From Closterium sp. NIES-65 (taxonomy: Eukaryota; Streptophyta; Zygnematophyceae; Desmidiales; Closteriaceae), in assembly GCA_948144175.1 (NCBI GenBank), contig CANXME010002127.1, forward strand, positions 868,001 to 932,000: a DNA stretch of 64,000 nt, read 5' to 3'. Below, in pieces: positions 20,776 to 30,740 of this stretch (position 1 is its first letter; each line of letters begins with the position of its first letter). The position numbers and the translations under genes were made by a program. The notes below the pieces were generated by a model. That model saw nothing but the letters and a program-made list of their open reading frames with translations. It was not told the DNA's origin and ran no database searches.

Positions 20776-23580
20776 CTAGACAGTCAGCAGGTAGGTGAGC
20801 CAGCGTAACTCCTGTGCAGCCATGGCTGTGGCGTAGATCTCAGCCTCACAACTCGCGCTGAGAACTGAAGACGAGTGTGTAGAACGCCAAGAGACAGAGC
20901 CAGAGCCAAGACTGAAGGTGTAACCCTGTGACGACCGCTGAGTAGCCTGGTTGTCAACCCAAGAAGCGTCTGAGTGCCTAGGGAGGACAACTGACCTCCT
21001 TCCTCCAAGCACGAGCCCCATGCATGATGTACTGCACAAGTAGCGGAGTACCCTCTTAGCAGCATCCCAGTGAACCTTTCGGTGCCGACCAGGAGCCACG
21101 TAGCGAGCCAGAAGGCCAAGAGGGTACGCGAGGTCAGGACGAGTGCAGGTCATCAGGTACATGAGGCAGCCAACTAGCTCTGGGTAAGGACCACTCGGCT
21201 CTACGGACTCGTCCGAAGGTGGAGCTGAGAGCGAGTGACCTATAGCTAGAGGAGTGGCCTGTGCCGAGGACCAGGTGAAGCTGAAGCGCCGAAGGACCTG
21301 CTGTACCATGTGTGACTGAGTCAGTGTGATGGTGCGGCGTGCTCTGTCCCGGGTGATCTGCAAGCCAAGATAGCTGCGCAGCTCACCCAGGTCTGTGCAC
21401 GTGTGTCTCTTCTGCAGCTCCGACTTCATCAAGGTGAGAGCCTCAGTGTCAGCAGTGGCAAAGACCAAATCCTCGACGTACACGAGGATGTAGAACGTTG
21501 ACAGCGAAGTGTCGGTGCGCAGAAACAGCGACGGGTCAGCAGTAGTGGGCGCGAACCCAAGAGCCGCAAGTGTAGTCCTCAGTGTGTCGTGCCACTCACG
21601 TGGCACCTGGCGGAGATCGTACACTGGCTGCTGGAGGCTCCACTGGGTACCAGGAGGAAAAGACCCAGTGAAGTCAGGAGGGCTGCGCAGCAAGATCTCC
21701 TCGTGCAGGCTGCCCTGCAAGAAAGCTATGCTGAAGTCAAGAGAGTGAAGCTCGTAGTCACGCTGAGCGGCAACATGCAGTAGCACCCAAAGAGTGGTCA
21801 TCTTCGGTGTGGGGGAGAAGGTCTCGAACAAGTCTACTCCCTCTCGCTGACTAAAGCCTCGAGCAACGTAACAAGCCTTGAAGACATGCGGAGAACCTGA
21901 CGGCCGCTTCACCCTGAAAATCCACATGCCACTAACGATGTTCACCCCAGGAGGGGGAACCTCATCGACGTAAGTGCCAGTGGACTTCCAAGATGCCATC
22001 TCTGCATCCATGGCTGACTGCCACTGAGAGTAGTACTCACCCACGATGGCCTCAGCGTAAGAGCGCGGGGTCGGGATGTCTGGTGCATCCGGGTCTCCCT
22101 CAGGTGCAATCAGCATGGACACGAGATGAGGTACAGCAGCGGCAAAGCACTCAAACTCCTCTTGCCTGTCCTCAAGGACGTCCATGCCAAGAGCACACTT
22201 ACCCTCGACGGACAGAGGACAGACAGACTCAGACTCAGCAACAAGACTTGCAGCGTAGTCGAGACACCAGTGAGCAGCAAAGTCGACAAGCTCAGCAACT
22301 AAGGCAGACGCAGCAGCAGACTCAATGGAAGGGTCAGCGGCTGCCGTGGCCAGGAGACGCGTGACAGTAGGACTAGTAGCACGAAGAGAGTCAGACTCTG
22401 GGTCAGCAAGGGCAGGAAGAGAGGACGCAGGAGGAAAAGGTAGAGGGACATGCTGTGGAGCAGTGGAAGGATGAAGCGTCATCTGGTGAGTGCCTGGGAC
22501 AGCAGGAGGACACTGACGCTGGACACGACGACCAGTGCGAGCAGCACGAACATGTGACGCTGAACGAGACTCGGGCGACACAGGGCAAGACGCAGGCTCA
22601 CGACGCTCCGTAAGACCTCCTGTCGGACTAGTGTAGGGAGAAGGACCAAGGAAGGGCGAGGCGGGCTGTAACTGTAACTGTGACTGGACAGGCTGAGGAC
22701 ACTCTAAGGAGGGAGCAGGACAAAGAGGAGGCGGCTGGCCAAGAACCTGCTGAAGGACCGGAACGAAGTACGGCTGCGGCCGTGAAGCGCCCCAAGAACC
22801 AGCAGAGACAGCACCAGAACCCCCAGCAGCAGCTCCAACTCCTGCAGCACCACCTGCAGCTCCAGTGGTGCCAACTCCAGTACCCCCAGCAGCACCAGCT
22901 CCAGCCGCACCGTCGGCTCCAGCACCTGCAGGAGGATGAGTGTCAGCACCCCCAGCGCCAGCCCCTGCAACACCAACGCCAAGGTCAGGAGCTAGACCAA
23001 CTCCAGTAGGCCCAGCGGCCTCAGCTCCACCGGCAGCTCCAGCAGCTCCAGCACCTCCAGCTCCAACTCCAGCACCAGCAGCACCTCCAGCAGCTCCAGC
23101 ACCAGCAGCACCTCTAGTAGCACCAGCTCTAGCAGCTCCAGCTCTAGTAGAACCCCCAGTCCCAGCAGCTCCAGGACTGCCTGTACGAGCACCTCCAGGA
23201 CCAGAGGCTCCAGTACCTCCAGCACCACCAGGGCCTCCAGCGGGCGGCACCCCTGTGCTAGGAGCGCCGCTACGGAGACTGCAACGTCGAGCGTACCACT
23301 CACGCAGCCACTCGGGAGGGAGGCTCCGGCCGCGACACAGCACCCGCAGCACCACCAACTCCAATTCCGGCAGAACCCCCAGCTCCAGCAGCCCCACGCT
23401 GGAGGCTGCAACACTGAGAGTACCACTCAAGCAGCTGCTGTGAAGAGGGAGCGCCACCAGGCGCAGCACGGTCAGTCTCAGCACCCCCAGGCTCAGCACC
23501 CCCAGTCTCAGCACCCCCAGACTCAGCACCCCCACAGTCAGCACCCCCAGACGCAGTACCTCGCGCAGGACCAGAGTCAA
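20776..23580 (-). pseudogene. E4 pol: integrase-RT linker, RT and most of RNase H (long open frame)
   Basis: A 934-codon minus-strand frame. It begins in the minisatellite in the alternative frame and enters the pol frame after an indel near 23380. The linker follows, with LREWYARRCSLRSG near 23310-23270 and a long Gly/Ala-rich stretch (23260-22790). Next are the RT N-terminal blocks WQSAMDAEMASWKS near 22010 and GMWIFRVKRPSGSP near 21920. In the palm the catalytic motif is YVEDLVFAT (21485-21460): the first Asp of YVDD is replaced by Glu. RNase H blocks PRHSDASW, SASCEAEIYA follow. The frame stops at 20776-20778 (TAG) where LTDLGE is expected, and RNase H C-terminal sequence continues to about 20520. 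The YVED change suggests an inactive polymerase. Confidence 0.85.
23470..23570 (-). repeat. 15-bp coding minisatellite in E4 linker
   Basis: Short array of CAGACTCAGCACCCC-type units (plus strand), the shortest among the full-length copies here. Confidence 0.8.
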
Positions 23581-23583
23581 CAG

Positions 23584-25068
23584 CTACCTTGACGGGTCTA
23601 CCTGGGAAACACCTGAGGGAGCAGGGCCCTGGGGAGGGCGGGGGTCTACCGAAGCAGCACCTGGCGTGAGGAAGAGCGGCGGAGGGGGGAGCGGGGCAGT
23701 GCGGTAGGGGAAGAGACGGTAAAAGGGGACCGACTCGTCAAACGTGACATCCTGAGAGGGCAGGACACGGCGCGAGGTGGGGTGGTAAAACTGCCAGCCA
23801 GGTGCGTCAGGGACAAAGCCAAGGAAGACACAGGGAACGGCACGGGAGGAGAGCTTGTCCGCGGACGTATCGCGGACAAAGGCTCGACATCCCCAGACCC
23901 GGAACACCGACGCATCGCCAACCTTCCCCGTTCAACGCAGTGTGGGCGAGGTCTCCGGAGCAGAGACACGGGGCCAAAGGTTGAGCTGATGCGCAGCGTA
24001 CTACACTGCAAACGGCCACAGGGAATGGGGGGCAGCCGCATGGATCATGGAGGTACGAGCGACCTCCATGACTAAGCCAATGCGGCACTCAGCAACCCCA
24101 TTCTGCTGTGGAGAGGCCGGAAGTGTGAACGTCTGGCGGATGCCATGCTCCGCACAGTAGGCTGCCAAGAGGTCGGAGGAAAACTCACCACCTTTGTCCG
24201 AGTGCAGACGCAGGACGGGAAAGTCTGAGTGGAACCGCTCGCGGAGCTGGATACGTGCAGCGCCGATCCAAGGGATTAAAACATCAGCAACCTCACCCTT
24301 GGTGCGCAAGGGGAAGACCGTGGTGTAGCGCGTGTAGTCGTCGACAAACAGAAGGAAGTACCGCTCATGGCCCTGTCCACGGACGCGGGCTGGGCCCCAC
24401 ACGTCCAGGTGGAGAGTCTGCAGGGGACCTTCTGTGGGAGGGAACGAGGAGGAGTGAGGAGTGGCGCACTGCCGCCCCTCGACACAGGGAAGACAGGGAG
24501 GAGCAGGCGAGGGTGGGAGGGGAGGGAGAACCCAGGGAAGACCAGAGACAAGGTACCGGGAGTGCATGCCACGAAGGCGCTGCACTGAGGGGTGACCAAG
24601 GCGGTGGTGCCAGAGGTTGGTCTGGTGCGACAGGGTGCGACATGAGCAGGGGGCGGACAACTGACCTGACGTAGACGCAGACGCCGCTACCTGAGGGGAC
24701 TTAGTGGTCAGTGTGTACAAGTCCGACCCCGGCTGCCGAGTGAAGGTAGCCAGGTGACGACTCGTCTGGGCACACGTGCAGTGTGTCACATGCTCGTAGG
24801 CAGGGGTGAACTGGTGAACACCCGCGTCCTGGAGCGCAGAACCCGCCACCAAGTTTGTAGAGAATGAGGGGAGGTAAAGGCCCGACAGTGTGCCGGAGGG
24901 GTCAGCCAGGGAGACAGCAACCGGTCTAGGGAGCTGCTCTAGGGCAGTGCGGTCGCGAAAGAAACAGCGGGAAGCACCTGAGTCCAGTGTGAAGGTGTGC
25001 AGTGCCTTTGTAGACGCAGTCAGTACCTGAAGGCGCAGACTCACAAGCACCTGAAGCAGCACACTCAC
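23584..25068 (-). pseudogene. E4 protease, GAG-pre-integrase and integrase, frameshifted
   Basis: A 355-codon minus-strand frame (25068-24001) carries the aspartic protease motif LDSGASRCFFRD near 24985-24950. Next is the GAG-pre-integrase zinc-binding part HHRLGHPS near 24610-24585 with CLPCVEG near 24485. The integrase core has HLDVWGPA near 24415, LHSDKGGEF near 24215-24190 and QNGVAECRIG near 24100-24070. The D,D-35-E triad is kept. The frame ends at 24001 (TAG), then shifts through 24041-23646 and 23907-23584, which carry the conserved WGCRAFVRDTSADKLSSRA and SQDVTFDESVPFY blocks. The protease lacks the segment PVIATSSTVLP... present in E5 and E10, so it has a small in-frame deletion. 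Confidence 0.83.
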
Positions 25069-25673
25069 GAGCGCCTAGAGCAGCAGCCTCACCAGCACCT
25101 GGAGTAGGAGACGCACGAGCACCTAGAGCAGCAGTCTCACCGGCACCTGGAGCAGCAGACTGGATACCGGGGTCAGGCGGCACACACAGGTGACAGACTC
25201 CCTCGGCACTAGTAGACAATGCATACATTGTAGTGAGAATAGCATCATAGTCAAGAGCAAAGATATCTACCCTCTGCCTAAGCAGCTCCACCCAGTCGGG
25301 GAGCTCAGCGTCGTTCGCCAAACTCTGTACGCCAAGCGTCGCTTAGACTGGCGAAGCAGCGAGACTCTGTGTGACCAGGCATCCCGCAAGGCTGACCAGT
25401 CCGGACACCTGTGCTAATAAGGTATGGGCAGCTTATTAGCAGTACTCAGCGACCCTCTACTCTGAGCGTACCACTCACGAAGCTGCTGGGGTGAACGAGT
25501 CTCGCGGAGACGACGCTACTGCTGCACCGGGCCACTACAAGAAACTCCCAAACTACCCACTCCACGATGACTCCCACTTCTGCCACCCCGACAGCCCTAA
25601 CTGACGTACCACTAACGAAGCTGCTAGGGCGTGAGGGACACACGCAGACGGCCCTGGAGTTGCATCTGGCCAT
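24926..25673 (-). pseudogene. E4 gag remnant: start codon, REW motifs and zinc knuckle only
   Basis: The gag ATG is at 25671-25673 but only MAR follows before the sequence jumps into the C-terminal region, so the whole gag N-terminal domain (about 200 residues in E5) is deleted. The remaining part carries two degenerate copies of the (Q)QL(R)EWY motif near 25620 and 25480. A zinc knuckle CGMPGHTESRC lies near 25370-25400 with the classic C-X4-H-X4-C spacing. DELPDWVELLRQRVDIFAL-type sequence and the PDPGIQSAAPGA spacer before the protease follow. A frameshift separates the knuckle from the downstream frame starting at 25321. Confidence 0.7.
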
Positions 25674-26880
25674 GTCAGGAGCAGCAGTAGAAGCAGTTGC
25701 AGCAGGAGCAATAGTAGCAGCAGTAACAGCAGTAGCAGTACGGGTAGGGCAGTGCTCACCAGTGGTGGGAAGGGCAGGCGCACGACGGAGGCGACTGCGG
25801 GGCCGCTTCAGCGGCACGGCGGGGCCGCGACCGCGGCACGGAGCTCCGCGGCGGTTGCCGCAGGGCGGGATCGGGCCGCGACGGCAGCTGCTGCAAGGGC
25901 AGCTGCTCCAGGGGCCAGAGGCGGCTGCTGCAGTGGCGGCTGCTCCAGGGGCAGCTGCTCCAGGGGTGGCTGCTCCAGGGGCCAGGGGCGGCTCCTGCAG
26001 TGGCGGCTGCTCTAGTGGCCAGACGCGGGGTAGGGCAGGGCGACGCGGCGGGCAGGGGAGACAACGTGGGCAGGGGGGACGCGGCGGGCAGGGCGACGCG
26101 GCGAGCATGGGCGACGCCGCGGGCAGGGGCGACGTGGCTGGCAGGGGACGACGACGCGTCAGCAGCTGGGCGCGGCCGCGTCAGTAGCAGGGCGCGGCCG
26201 CGTCAGCAAAAGGGCGCGGCCGCGTCAGCAGTAGGGCACGGCCGCGTCAGCTGCAGGGCTGGCGGGGCCGCGTCACGGTAGGGCGGGGCCGCGTCCGCGT
26301 CGGCGATAGGGCTGGGCCGCGACCGCGGCAAGGTGGGGCCGCGTCAGTGACAAGACGGGGCCGCGACTGCGGCTTGACGGGACCGCGACAGCGACCTGAC
26401 GGGGTCGCGCGCTGGCCTGACGGGCCTGTAGAGGTTGCGCGTGGGCGGCGAGGGCCTGCAGGGGCGGCGTGCGGTCGGGCAGAGGCTGCGCGCGGGCGGT
26501 GAGGGCCTGACGGGCCTGCAGAGGCGGCTCGGGGGCATGACACGCCTGCAGGGGCGGCTCGGGGGCCTGATGGGCCTGCAGAGGCGACTCGAGGGCCTGA
26601 CGGGCCTGCAGGGGCGGCTCGAGGGCCTTACTAGCTTGCAGGGGCAGCGCACTGGCCTAGGGCAGCAGGAGGCAGCGCGAGGGTTGCAAGACGGCGCGCA
26701 GGCAGAACGAAGGGCGGGGCGCGCGAGGGCGCACTAGCAGAAAAAGGTGCACGAGGGCGCACGAGCATTGAAAGGTGCACGAGGGCGCACGTAAGGTAGG
26801 GCGCACGAGGGCGCTTCTAGCGGAATAGTGGGCCCGTAGTAGTAAGCGGTCCTAGGTGGCAACCTAGGCTCGTGATACCA
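25674..26880 (-). repeat. E4 GC-rich leader, first copy
   Basis: Between PBS and gag start. It consists of degenerate GC-rich repeats: GGGGCCGCGTCAG-type units (26170-26400), CTGCAGGGGCGGCTCGGGGG-type units (26500-26640), and GCACGAGGGCGC units near the PBS. No coding support. CTGGTGAGCACTG (minus strand, near 25758) resembles a splice donor just upstream of gag. Confidence 0.7.
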
Positions 26881-26947
26881 TGTCAGAATGAACAAGAATG
26901 AATGCACTATGAAAGTGTTGGGTACAAGTAGCAAACCCTAGACTTAC
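26881..26947 (-). repeat. Truncated E4-type 5' LTR at the E5 junction
   Basis: Same start as 34732 (TGTCAGAATGAACAAG) and same PBS on the left, but broken after CTTACTG, where the E5 LTR begins. The overlap at the break is only TG/TGTG, so the join looks like microhomology. Confidence 0.88.
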
Positions 26948-27081
26948 TGTGTCAAACATTATATATGTTGTGCTTGCTTAGGCTACAGTGGGTTAGCCTA
27001 TAGGGGGTACACAATTCTAGGGTTAGGTACTTGTACTGATTTCACTGTTAGTTCAATCATTCCTGTTCGTTCATTTCAACA
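26948..27081 (+). repeat. E5 5' LTR
   Basis: TGTCAAACATTATATATG...CATTTCAACA, followed at once by the PBS. Confidence 0.9.
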
Positions 27082-27119
27082 TGGTATAGAGCAGGTCCTT
27101 CGCTAGGACCGTTTTTTTT

Positions 27120-27864
27120 TTAGGGCCCACCACTACCTACCTACCTACCTACCTAACTCCGCCCTAGGGCGCCTCGTTCTTCACGGCCCCCTAAGGCCCC
27201 GCGACCCGCGACCCGCCCCTTAGCGACCTGCGCGCCGCCCCTTAAGGCCCCGTCGGCCCACGCGCTCGCCCCTTACGGCCCCGCGCTCGCCCCTTAGCGA
27301 CCCCGTCGGCCCCGCGATCGCCTCTAACGGCCCCGTCGGCCCCGCGCTCACCTCCCTAGAGGCCCCCGACGGCCCCGCACTCGCCCCTAGAGGCCCTTTA
27401 CGGCCCCGCGCTCGCCCCTAGAGGCCCCGAACGGCCCTGCGATTGCCCCTAGAGGCCCTTTACGGCCCCGCGCTCACCCCTAGAGGCCCCGAACGGCCCC
27501 CACGCTCGCCCCTAGCGGCCCCTTACGGCCCCGCGCTCGCCCCTACAGGCCCCGAACGGCCCCGCGCTCGCCCTTAGCGGCCCCTTACAGCCCCGCGCTC
27601 GCACCATAGAGGCCCCGAACGGCCCCGCGCTCGCCCCTAGAGGCCCCGAACGGCCCGTGACCGCCACAGCCCCTCCACGACCGAGCCGAGCCGCGCGACC
27701 CGAACCGAGCCGCCCAGTCCGAGCCGAGCCGCGCGACCCGAACCGAACCGCGCCGCCCTACCCGAGCCGCGCCGCCCTACCTGAACTGAACCGCGCCGTG
27801 CGTACTGTCCGAGCCGCCCTACCTGTCTCACCCTCCTACTCCTACTGCTGCTCCTACTGCTCCT
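27120..27864 (+). repeat. E5 GC-rich leader repeats
   Basis: From 27170 to 27660 a tandem array with a unit of roughly 35-38 bp built of GGCCCC, GCGCTCGCCCCTAGAGG and CCCGAACGG. It is followed by a GAGCCGCGC-type array (27680-27790) and a TACTCCTACTGCTG run just before the gag start at 27865. No coding support. Confidence 0.75.
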
Positions 27865-29124
27865 ATGGCTAGCCCACCTGTGCTAGCTTTCGATGCTGAG
27901 GGCCGCCCAGTGAAGTTTGACACCTGGCTAGATGACCTGCACCTCTATCTACAGCTCACTACCAAGGACGACATCTCACTGTACGACCACGCCCTAGGCC
28001 ATGTCACTGCCCCTGCTGCTACTGCTGACAGCACTGCTCGCTCACAGTGGCAGACTCGTGACGCCCACACTCGCTTTGCTATTCGCAACTCCCTGCCGAT
28101 AGATGAGCGCGAGCACTATGGGCAGCACAAGACTGCACAGGCACTGTACACTGCTGTCGTTGCCCGCTACTCCTCACCAGCCTCTGCCGCACTAGGCCGT
28201 CTCTCTCTTCCCTACCTGTTCCCCGACTTAGCCTCTTTCCACACAGTTGCTGACCTCATTACGCACCTCCGCACTAGTGAGGCTTGCTTCCGCGCCGCTA
28301 TGCCTGATGAGTTCCTTGCCAAGAACCCACCCCCGCTCTGGCTCACTCTCTACCACCTAGTCACCCGCCTCCCTGACACTCTGCGCTCAGTCAGGGACCA
28401 CTTCCTAGCTTGCTGCCCCACTGAGCTCACCATTGCCCTCCTCGAGAAGGAACTCCTTGCAGCTGAGGCTAGCATAGTCGCTGTAGGTGCCTCTCGTGGC
28501 GACCCCCGTACCCCGTTCTTTGAGGGGTGTTCTCCTTCCCCCCTTCTTCCCTCTGTCGCCTCTGCTGCTACTGTCGACCTCCTTGGTGCTGAGAAGGTCA
28601 GGACTGCGTCTGCTTCGAGCGGGCGCCGCAGCGGCAAGGGCAAAGGGGGCAAGGGCGGTGGCGGTGACGGCGGGGGAGGCGGTGGTGGGGGCGGTGGCGG
28701 CGGTGGGGGTGGTGGCGCGATTAGAGGGGCTAGTGGTAGCGGTGGGGGTGGTGGCGGCAGCGGCGGGGGAGGTGGCAGGGGCGGAGGCGGTGGTGGGGGT
28801 GGCGGTGGACGCGGCGGCAGCAGAGGTTGGGGTGGTCGAGGAGGTGGCGGCGGCGGTGGTGGTCGTGGAGGCGCTGGCGGTGGCCAGGGCCAGCAGCACA
28901 CTCCGTCGCCCCAGGAGGTCTGTGAGTGGTACTCTAAGCACGGGGGGGGGGGGGGGGGGGGGGGGGTGGCTTTAGCTGCACGTACGTCATTCGCACTGGT
29001 GACCGCACTGGTCAGCCGTGTGGGGGACCGCACGCCACACAGCGCTGCTTTGCTCGTCTCAACGACGCTTGGCGTGTTCAGTTCCCTCAGGCCACTGAGC
29101 TGCCCCGCTGGGTTGATCTCATGA
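27865..29124 (+). CDS. E5 gag (copia-type nucleocapsid precursor), 3' end out of frame
   Basis: Structural protein that packages element RNA in virus-like particles. ATG at 27865 in MASPPVLAFDAEGRPVKFD, conserved in E8, E9 and E10. Residues 1-235 are the copia gag domain: WLDDLHLYLQL, then TRFAIRNSLP, YTAVVARYSSPASAALGRL, LPYLFPDLASF, LITHLRTSEACFRAAMP, and the late block FFEGCSPSPLLPSVASA. Residues about 250-350 are a glycine tract replacing the usual basic tail, with a short GKGKGGKG. Then SPQEVCEWY. A run of about 25 G at 28942-28966 throws the frame; the zinc motif CTYVIRT...CGGPHATQRCF is read in another frame (28976-29050). The called frame ends at 29124, overlapping the next frame by ATGA. 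Confidence 0.85.
   Translation: MASPPVLAFDAEGRPVKFDTWLDDLHLYLQLTTKDDISLYDHALGHVTAPAATADSTARSQWQTRDAHTRFAIRNSLPIDEREHYGQHKTAQALYTAVVARYSSPASAALGRLSLPYLFPDLASFHTVADLITHLRTSEACFRAAMPDEFLAKNPPPLWLTLYHLVTRLPDTLRSVRDHFLACCPTELTIALLEKELLAAEASIVAVGASRGDPRTPFFEGCSPSPLLPSVASAATVDLLGAEKVRTASASSGRRSGKGKGGKGGGGDGGGGGGGGGGGGGGGGAIRGASGSGGGGGGSGGGGGRGGGGGGGGGGRGGSRGWGGRGGGGGGGGRGGAGGGQGQQHTPSPQEVCEWYSKHGGGGGGGGVALAARTSFALVTALVSRVGDRTPHSAALLVSTTLGVFSSLRPLSCPAGLIS
28942..28966 (+). repeat. Poly-G tract, about 25 bases, in E5 gag
   Basis: Homopolymer at the end of the glycine tract. It moves the zinc-motif region out of the gag frame. Length may be unreliable. Confidence 0.85.
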
Positions 29125-30050
29125 AGAAGGGGATTGATATCTATGCTCTAGACTTTGATGCTATTCTCACTGCTATGTATGTGATGTCTACTAGTGGAGA
29201 GGGTGCTGAGTACCTGTGTGTGCCGCCCGACCCGGGCATTAGGACTAGTGCGTCTGCCGCTCCAGGTACTCGCGTGTCTGCTACCCCAGGTGCTGGTGAG
29301 GCAGCTGCTCTAGGTGCTTATGCGTCTGCCACCCCTGGTACTGAGTCGACTGCAGCACTGCACACCTTCACACTGGACTCAGGTGCTTCTCGCTGCTTCT
29401 TTCGTGACCGCACTGCCCTTGAGCCGCTTGCTCGGCCAGTTGCTGTCTACCTCGCTGACCCCTCTGGGGGTCCGGTCATTGCGACCTCCTCCACTGTCCT
29501 CCCCTATCGTGCGGTCCGGTCGGGCACACTGTCAGGTCTCCACCTCCCCTCGTTCTCTACGAACCTGGTGGCAGGATGTGCGCTCCAGGACGGGGGTGTT
29601 CACCAGTTCACCCCTGCCTACGAGCGAGTGACACATTGCACGTGTGCTCGTACGGGCCGTCACTTGGCTACCTTCACTCGGCAGCCGGGGTCGGACCTGT
29701 ACACACTGACCACTGAGTCCCCGCAGGTCGTTGCGTCTGCGTTTACGTCAGGTCAGCTGTCGGCCCCCTGCTCGTGTCGCTCTCTGGCACACGAGACTGT
29801 CCTCTGGCACCACCGCCTTGGCCACCCGTCTGTGCAGCGGCTTCGTGCCATGCACTCCCGATACCTTGTCTCTGGCCTTCCCAGGGTCCTTCCTCCCCTC
29901 CCTCCCTCACCTGCTCCTCCCTGTCTTCCTTGTGTTGAGGGGCAACAGCGCGCCGCTCCTCACTCCTCCTCGTTTCCCCCGACGACTACTCCCTTGCAGA
30001 CGCTCCACATGGACGTGTGGGGCCCAGCCCGCGTCCGTGGTCAGTGTTAG
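29121..30050 (+). CDS. E5 gag C-end, protease, GAG-pre-integrase and start of integrase
   Basis: Frame of 309 codons, the continuation of gag after the poly-G shift. It starts with KKGIDIYALDFDAILTAMY, a conserved block between the zinc motif and the protease, and then a PGAGEAAALGA spacer. The aspartic protease motif is LDSGASRCFFRD (29374-29410). GAG-pre-integrase follows: SGTLSGLHLPSFSTNLV, the zinc ligands HHRLGHPS (about 29810) and CLPCVEG (about 29930). Integrase begins with LHMDVWGPARVRG (about 30003-30040), containing the first catalytic Asp. TAG at 30048-30050 interrupts it; the frame resumes directly after. Confidence 0.88.
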   Translation: MKKGIDIYALDFDAILTAMYVMSTSGEGAEYLCVPPDPGIRTSASAAPGTRVSATPGAGEAAALGAYASATPGTESTAALHTFTLDSGASRCFFRDRTALEPLARPVAVYLADPSGGPVIATSSTVLPYRAVRSGTLSGLHLPSFSTNLVAGCALQDGGVHQFTPAYERVTHCTCARTGRHLATFTRQPGSDLYTLTTESPQVVASAFTSGQLSAPCSCRSLAHETVLWHHRLGHPSVQRLRAMHSRYLVSGLPRVLPPLPPSPAPPCLPCVEGQQRAAPHSSSFPPTTTPLQTLHMDVWGPARVRGQC

Positions 30051-30740
30051 GAGAGGTACTTCCTGATGGTTGTTGACGTCTACTCGCGCTACACCACGGT
30101 CATCCCCTTGCGCACCAAGGGTGAGGTCCCTGATGTCTTGATCCCTTGGATCTGCAGAGCCCGTCTCCAGCTCAGCGAGCGTTTCCACTCGGACTTTCCT
30201 GTCCTACGCTTGCACTCTGACAGAGGTGGTGAGTTCTCCTCCGACCTCTTAGCAGCCTACTGTGCCGAGCACGGCATTGAGCAGACGTTCACGCTTCCGG
30301 CCTGTCCACAACAAAATGGGATTGCGGAGCGCCTCATTGGCCTGGTCATGGAGGTCGCCTGTACCTCCTTGATCCATGCGGCTGCCCCCCACTTTCTGTG
30401 GCCGTTTGCGGTCTGGTATGCTGCGCATCAGCTCAACCTCTGGCCCCGTGTCTCCTTGCCGGAGACCTCGCCCACACTGCTGTGGACGGGGGAGGTTGGC
30501 GATGCGTCGCGTTTCCGGGTCTGGGGATCTCGTGCTTTTGTCCGCGATACGTCTGCGGACAAGCTCTCCTCCCGTGCTGTTCCCTGCGTCTTCCTCGGCT
30601 TTGTCCCGGACGCGCCTGGTTGGCAGTTTTACCACGCCACCTCGCGCCGAGTCTTGCCCTCTCAGGACGTCACTTTTGACGAGTCCGTCCCCTACTACCG
30701 CCTCTTCCCCTACCGCACTGCCCCGCTCCCCCCCCCCCCC
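30051..30740 (+). pseudogene. E5 integrase core, continuation
   Basis: In frame with the upstream part after the TAG. VVDVYSRYTTVIPLR replaces VVDDYSRYTTVFPLR of E8/E10 (second Asp of DD lost to Val). The catalytic Asp in LHSDRGGEF (about 30210-30235) and Glu in QNGIAERLIG (about 30310-30340) are kept. Integrase C-part follows: HFLWPFAVWYAAHQLNLWP, WGSRAFVRDTSADKLSSRA, CVFLGFVPDAPGWQFYH, SQDVTFDESVPYYRLFPY. The frame is broken by a run of 11 C at about 30730-30740. Confidence 0.87.
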
